Below, piece after piece: positions 6,099-8,145 of a stretch of 8,145 bases of DNA. The notes under the pieces are model-generated. The model worked only from the letters and a program-made list of their open reading frames with translations, had not been told where the DNA came from and did no database searches. The position numbers and the translations under genes are program-made. Source of the stretch: an uncultured Caulobacteraceae bacterium (GTDB lineage Bacteria > Pseudomonadota > Alphaproteobacteria > Caulobacterales > Caulobacteraceae). The stretch lies in the NCBI GenBank assembly GCA_937910255.1, contig CALEOQ010000158.1:1-8145 (forward strand). The letters are read 5' to 3'. Within the stretch, counting starts at the first letter, position 1. Every line of letters begins with the position of its first letter.

Positions 6099-6569
6099 AT
6101 GTTCTTCGCCCGATCGCACATCGATCTGCATAATGTCCGCGCCAGCATTGAGCGCACCAAACGGCTGTCGGACAACGTCATCAAGATCGGTCCTGTGGGG
6201 GTGGGTCTGGATGGCCTGCTCACCTGGATCCCCTGGGCCGGCGGGCTTTACAGCTTCGGGGCGGGGGTCGTGCTGCTGAGCGACGGGGTGCGCGGCCGCT
6301 GCGCGCCCATGGTGCTGCTGGAGGCGACCATGGTGCTGCTGGCCGATCTGGCCATCGGCATCGCCCCTGTGCCGGGCGGCCTGGGCAAGCTGGCCGACGT
6401 GCTGTTCTCCGGCCACAAATGGGCGGCGGACCTGATGCTCAAGCACATGGAAGAGACCATCTATTTCGAGGGCGCCCGCAAGGATGTGGTCAATACGCCC
6501 GAGTACCGGGAGATCCTCGCCCGCATCAAGGATGGCAAGGAGCGGCGGCGCGTGGTCTTTCTGGGCTAG
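6099..6569 (+). CDS. DUF4112 domain membrane protein (first of a tandem pair)
   Basis: A 156-residue protein of the DUF4112 family, whose function is not known. The domain spans about residues 17-120 and shows the typical start ERTKRLSDNVIKIGPVGVGL, then LDGLLTWIPWAGGLYSFGAG. Two or three hydrophobic stretches (about 37-61, 71-92) suggest an inner-membrane protein without a cleaved signal. The hydrophobic part contains the Gly/Pro-rich elements IPWAGG and VPGGLGKLADVLFSGH. The C-terminal 35 residues are charged (TPEYREILARIKDGKERRR) and should be cytoplasmic. GGAGG seven bases before the ATG supports the start. The next gene, 63 bases downstream, encodes a paralogue, so the pair probably arose by duplication and may be co-transcribed. 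A 660-codon minus-strand frame across this region is an artefact of the GC-rich sequence. Confidence 0.85.
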   Translation: MFFARSHIDLHNVRASIERTKRLSDNVIKIGPVGVGLDGLLTWIPWAGGLYSFGAGVVLLSDGVRGRCAPMVLLEATMVLLADLAIGIAPVPGGLGKLADVLFSGHKWAADLMLKHMEETIYFEGARKDVVNTPEYREILARIKDGKERRRVVFLG

Positions 6570-6632
6570 AGGCGCGCTCAGGCTTTCGTGCGACGGGCGG
6601 AGCCTTCCGCCAACCTTCAGCGTTAGGAGCCC

Positions 6633-7055
6633 ATGGCGACGACCCAGGAAAAGGCCCACCACGCCTGGCGGGCGGCAGAGCGGATCAAGCGGCTCTCCGA
6701 CCGATTGGTGGGGGTTGGCCCCTTCGGGCTTGGCCTCGACGGCATCCTCGCCTGGGTGCCGGTGGCCGGTACGGTCTACAGCGTGGGCGCCGGCGCGATG
6801 CTGGTGGCCGCAGGATTTCGTGGCGGCGCGTCGGTCATGACCCTGGGCAAGATGCTGACCTATCTGGCGGTGGACTCCGCATCGTCCACAGTGCCCGTGG
6901 TCGGCTGGACCGTGGACACCCTGTTCCCGGGCCACCTGATGGCGGCCAAGGCGCTGCAGAAAGACATCGAGGCCCGCCACGGACCCTCGGCCCTGCCCGA
7001 GAGCTGGGACCGCAAGCGCAGGGCGCGAGCCGGTCGGCGGGGCGTAAAGATCTGA
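6633..7055 (+). CDS. DUF4112 domain membrane protein (second of a tandem pair)
   Basis: A 140-residue paralogue of the preceding gene. The two align almost without gaps: AERIKRLSDRLVGVGPFGLG, LDGILAWVPVAGTVYSVGAG, then a hydrophobic segment and TVDTLFPGHLMAAKALQKDI correspond to the same blocks in the first copy. About 40% of the core positions look identical by eye. It lacks the first copy's charged C-terminal extension and ends instead in a very basic tail (RKRRARAGRRGVKI) that could contact membrane lipids or nucleic acid. AGGAG lies only three bases before the ATG. The SulP transporter gene follows after 90 bases on the same strand. The function is unknown for the family; co-expression with the transporter is inferred from spacing alone. 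Confidence 0.85.
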   Translation: MATTQEKAHHAWRAAERIKRLSDRLVGVGPFGLGLDGILAWVPVAGTVYSVGAGAMLVAAGFRGGASVMTLGKMLTYLAVDSASSTVPVVGWTVDTLFPGHLMAAKALQKDIEARHGPSALPESWDRKRRARAGRRGVKI

Positions 7056-7107
7056 CATCAAGTCTGATCGGCGGTTTTGCGGCAGATCATCGACAGGGGC
7101 GGCGTGT

Positions 7108-7113
7108 GGGAGG
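7108..7113 (+). promoter_or_regulatory. Ribosome-binding site of the SulP leader frame
   Basis: GGGAGG lies three bases before the ATG at 7117. It is much too far (32 bases) from the SulP ATG to serve it directly, and no in-frame SulP start codon lies at a suitable distance, so it most plausibly belongs to the ten-codon leader frame. Confidence 0.5.
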
Positions 7114-7116
7114 ATC

Positions 7117-7149
7117 ATGGCGGTCCCATCGGCCAGCAGACCCCCATGA
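7117..7149 (+). CDS. Putative ten-codon leader peptide overlapping the SulP start
   Basis: The frame reads M-A-V-P-S-A-S-R-P-P-stop. Its TGA (7147-7149) overlaps the SulP ATG (7146-7148) as ATGA, the classic arrangement for translational coupling. A GGGAGG ribosome-binding site precedes it, while the SulP ATG has none of its own (CAGACCCCC upstream). The last two codons are Pro-Pro before the stop, a context known to slow termination and to attract tmRNA tagging in Escherichia coli, and TnaC likewise ends with Pro before its stop. Regulation by this leader is inference; a frame this short could be chance. Confidence 0.4.
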   Translation: MAVPSASRPP

Positions 7150-7982
7150 CCGACGCCGCCAAGGCTTCGAACCTCTATGTGCCCAAGCTCGCCACCCTGT
7201 TGCGGGCGGGCTACGGGCTGAGCGACCTCCGGGCCGACGCCGTGGCCGGCCTGACCGTGGCCATCGTCGCCCTGCCGCTGTCCATGGCCATTGCGATCGC
7301 CTCGGGCGTCGGGCCCGAGCGGGGGCTCTATACGGCCATTGTCGGCGGCTTCCTGGTCTCGATGCTGGGGGGCAGCCGGTTCCAGATCGGTGGGCCGGCG
7401 GGCGCCTTCATCGTGCTGGTGGCCAGCACGGTTCACCTTCACGGGATTGAGGGGCTGGTCCTGGCGACCTTCCTTTCGGGATTGATGCTGGCGGCCGGCG
7501 GGCTGCTGCGCCTGGGCAATCTGATCCGGCTGATCCCAGGTCCGGTGACGGTGGGGTTCACCGCCGGCATTGCGGTGATCATCCTGGCCAGCCAGGTGCG
7601 CGATCTGCTGGGCCTGACCCTGGCCGGCGGCGAACCCGCCGAGTTTGGGCCGAAGGTGGCGGCGCTCGTTCAGGCCCTGCCGAGCCTCAGCCTGCCGGCC
7701 GCCGCGGTGGCCTTCAGTGTGATCGGGCTCATCCTGGCGGTGAGGCGCTGGCGGCCGGCCTGGCCGGCCCTGCTGATCGCCGTCGGCCTGGCGTCTGGCG
7801 CGGCGGTGCTGTTCAACCTGCCGGTGGAGACCATCGGCTCGAAGTTCGGCGGCGTCCCCAACCATCTGCCCCTGCCGCAATTGCCGGACCTGTCCCTGGC
7901 CAAGGTGATGGCCGTGCTGCCGGCGGCGGCGGCCTTCACCCTGCTGGGCGCCATCGAAAGCCTGCTGTCGGCGGTGGTGGCC
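7146..7982 (+). CDS. SulP-family sulfate/anion transporter, 3' truncated
   Basis: The N-terminal 279 residues of an inner-membrane transporter of the SulP (SLC26) family, which usually has about 490-580 residues. Family features appear in order: LRADAVAGLTVAIVALPLSMAIAIASG (residues 29-54, given here in part by LPLSMAIAIASG), GLYTAIVGGFLVSMLGGSR, the signature QIGGPAGAF (80-88), PGPVTVGFTAGIAV, and AAFTLLGAIESLLSAVVA at the end. Several membrane helices are evident throughout. The substrate could be sulfate, bicarbonate or another anion, and the C-terminal half that would show a STAS or carbonic-anhydrase fusion is missing. The frame runs into adapter at 7983, so the residues RSEEHTSELQS and onward are artefact. 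The ATG at 7146 was preferred to an in-frame TTG at 7077 because the upstream residues are not family-like. Confidence 0.9.
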
Positions 7983-8046
7983 AGATCGGAAGAGCACACG
8001 TCTGAACTCCAGTCACGTCGTAATCTCGTATGCCGTCTTCTGCTTG
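7983..8046 (+). other. Illumina P7 index adapter (right end)
   Basis: Bases 7983-8016 are the TruSeq read-through adapter (starts AGATCGGAAGAGCACACG). Bases 8017-8022 are the index GTCGTA, and 8023-8046 are the P7 flow-cell sequence ending CTTCTGCTTG. It is the exact reverse complement of 69-132, with the same index. It interrupts the SulP gene and encodes the artefact peptide SEEHTSELQS. Confidence 0.98.
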
Positions 8047-8145
8047 CAAAAAAAAAACAAACACACACACACTATCTACCTGCACACAGACCAGAGCGCA
8101 GGTGTCTGGGACGTGTGAGGTCATAGAGAGCACACGACAGGATGA
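8047..8145. other. Artefactual bases outside the right adapter
   Basis: After a single C come ten A's (8048-8057), then a CA-rich, low-complexity stretch and about 60 unremarkable bases with much lower GC than the rest of the window. This is what follows adapter read-through and should not be annotated as genome. Confidence 0.75.

Noticed and set aside
6015..7997. A 660-codon minus-strand open frame across the DUF4112 and SulP genes
   Set aside because: It is antisense to three genes with clear family matches, has Gln/Gly/His/Arg-rich low-complexity composition, and starts within adapter. It is typical of GC-rich DNA.
69..8046. 64-bp perfect terminal inverted repeats, as for a transposon or linear replicon
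   Set aside because: The repeat is the standard Illumina P7 index adapter, including an index, with homopolymer outside it.
8058..8075. CA dinucleotide repeat as a genomic microsatellite
   Set aside because: It lies outside the adapter and its homopolymer, so it is read-end artefact.

Overview
The 8,145 bases are one assembled contig whose genomic part runs from 133 to 7982. Both ends are sequencing artefact. A 64-base Illumina P7 index adapter lies at 69-132, and its exact reverse complement lies at 7983-8046. Both copies carry the same six-base index (GTCGTA in read orientation), and each is followed outward by a ten-base homopolymer and meaningless bases. Any gene or repeat that reaches into the ends must be cut at 133 and 7982.

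The genomic part is GC-rich, densely coding DNA with the codon use of an alphaproteobacterium. A TipN-like polarity protein (two membrane segments, then a very long coiled coil) points to Caulobacterales, such as Caulobacter or Phenylobacterium. That assignment rests on protein architecture and recalled family features, not on a search.

Left half, plus strand: the 3' part of a methylated-DNA-protein cysteine methyltransferase (ogt) with its PCHRV active site; an exported beta/gamma-crystallin-like protein with a glycine linker; a perfect 13-bp inverted repeat; an 87-residue protein of unknown function; and the large TipN-like gene. A strong hairpin at 4582-4619 lies between the TipN-like gene and the convergent gene after it, and probably terminates both.

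Middle, minus strand: an exported protein with two canonical EF-hand loops and a PRC-barrel-like C-terminal half, and upstream of it a YbjQ/UPF0145 family protein. A 162-base divergent intergenic region separates ybjQ from the right half.

Right half, plus strand: two tandem paralogous DUF4112 membrane proteins, then a SulP-family anion transporter cut off by the contig end. Just before SulP is a ten-codon open frame with its own ribosome-binding site. It ends Pro-Pro-stop and its stop overlaps the SulP start codon as ATGA, suggesting translational coupling or a leader peptide.

The window looks like ordinary chromosome. There is no sign of a mobile element, CRISPR array, RNA gene or defence system. 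The points most worth checking are the adapter ends, the SulP leader frame, the EF-hand/PRC-barrel protein, the DUF4112 pair and the 13-bp palindrome.
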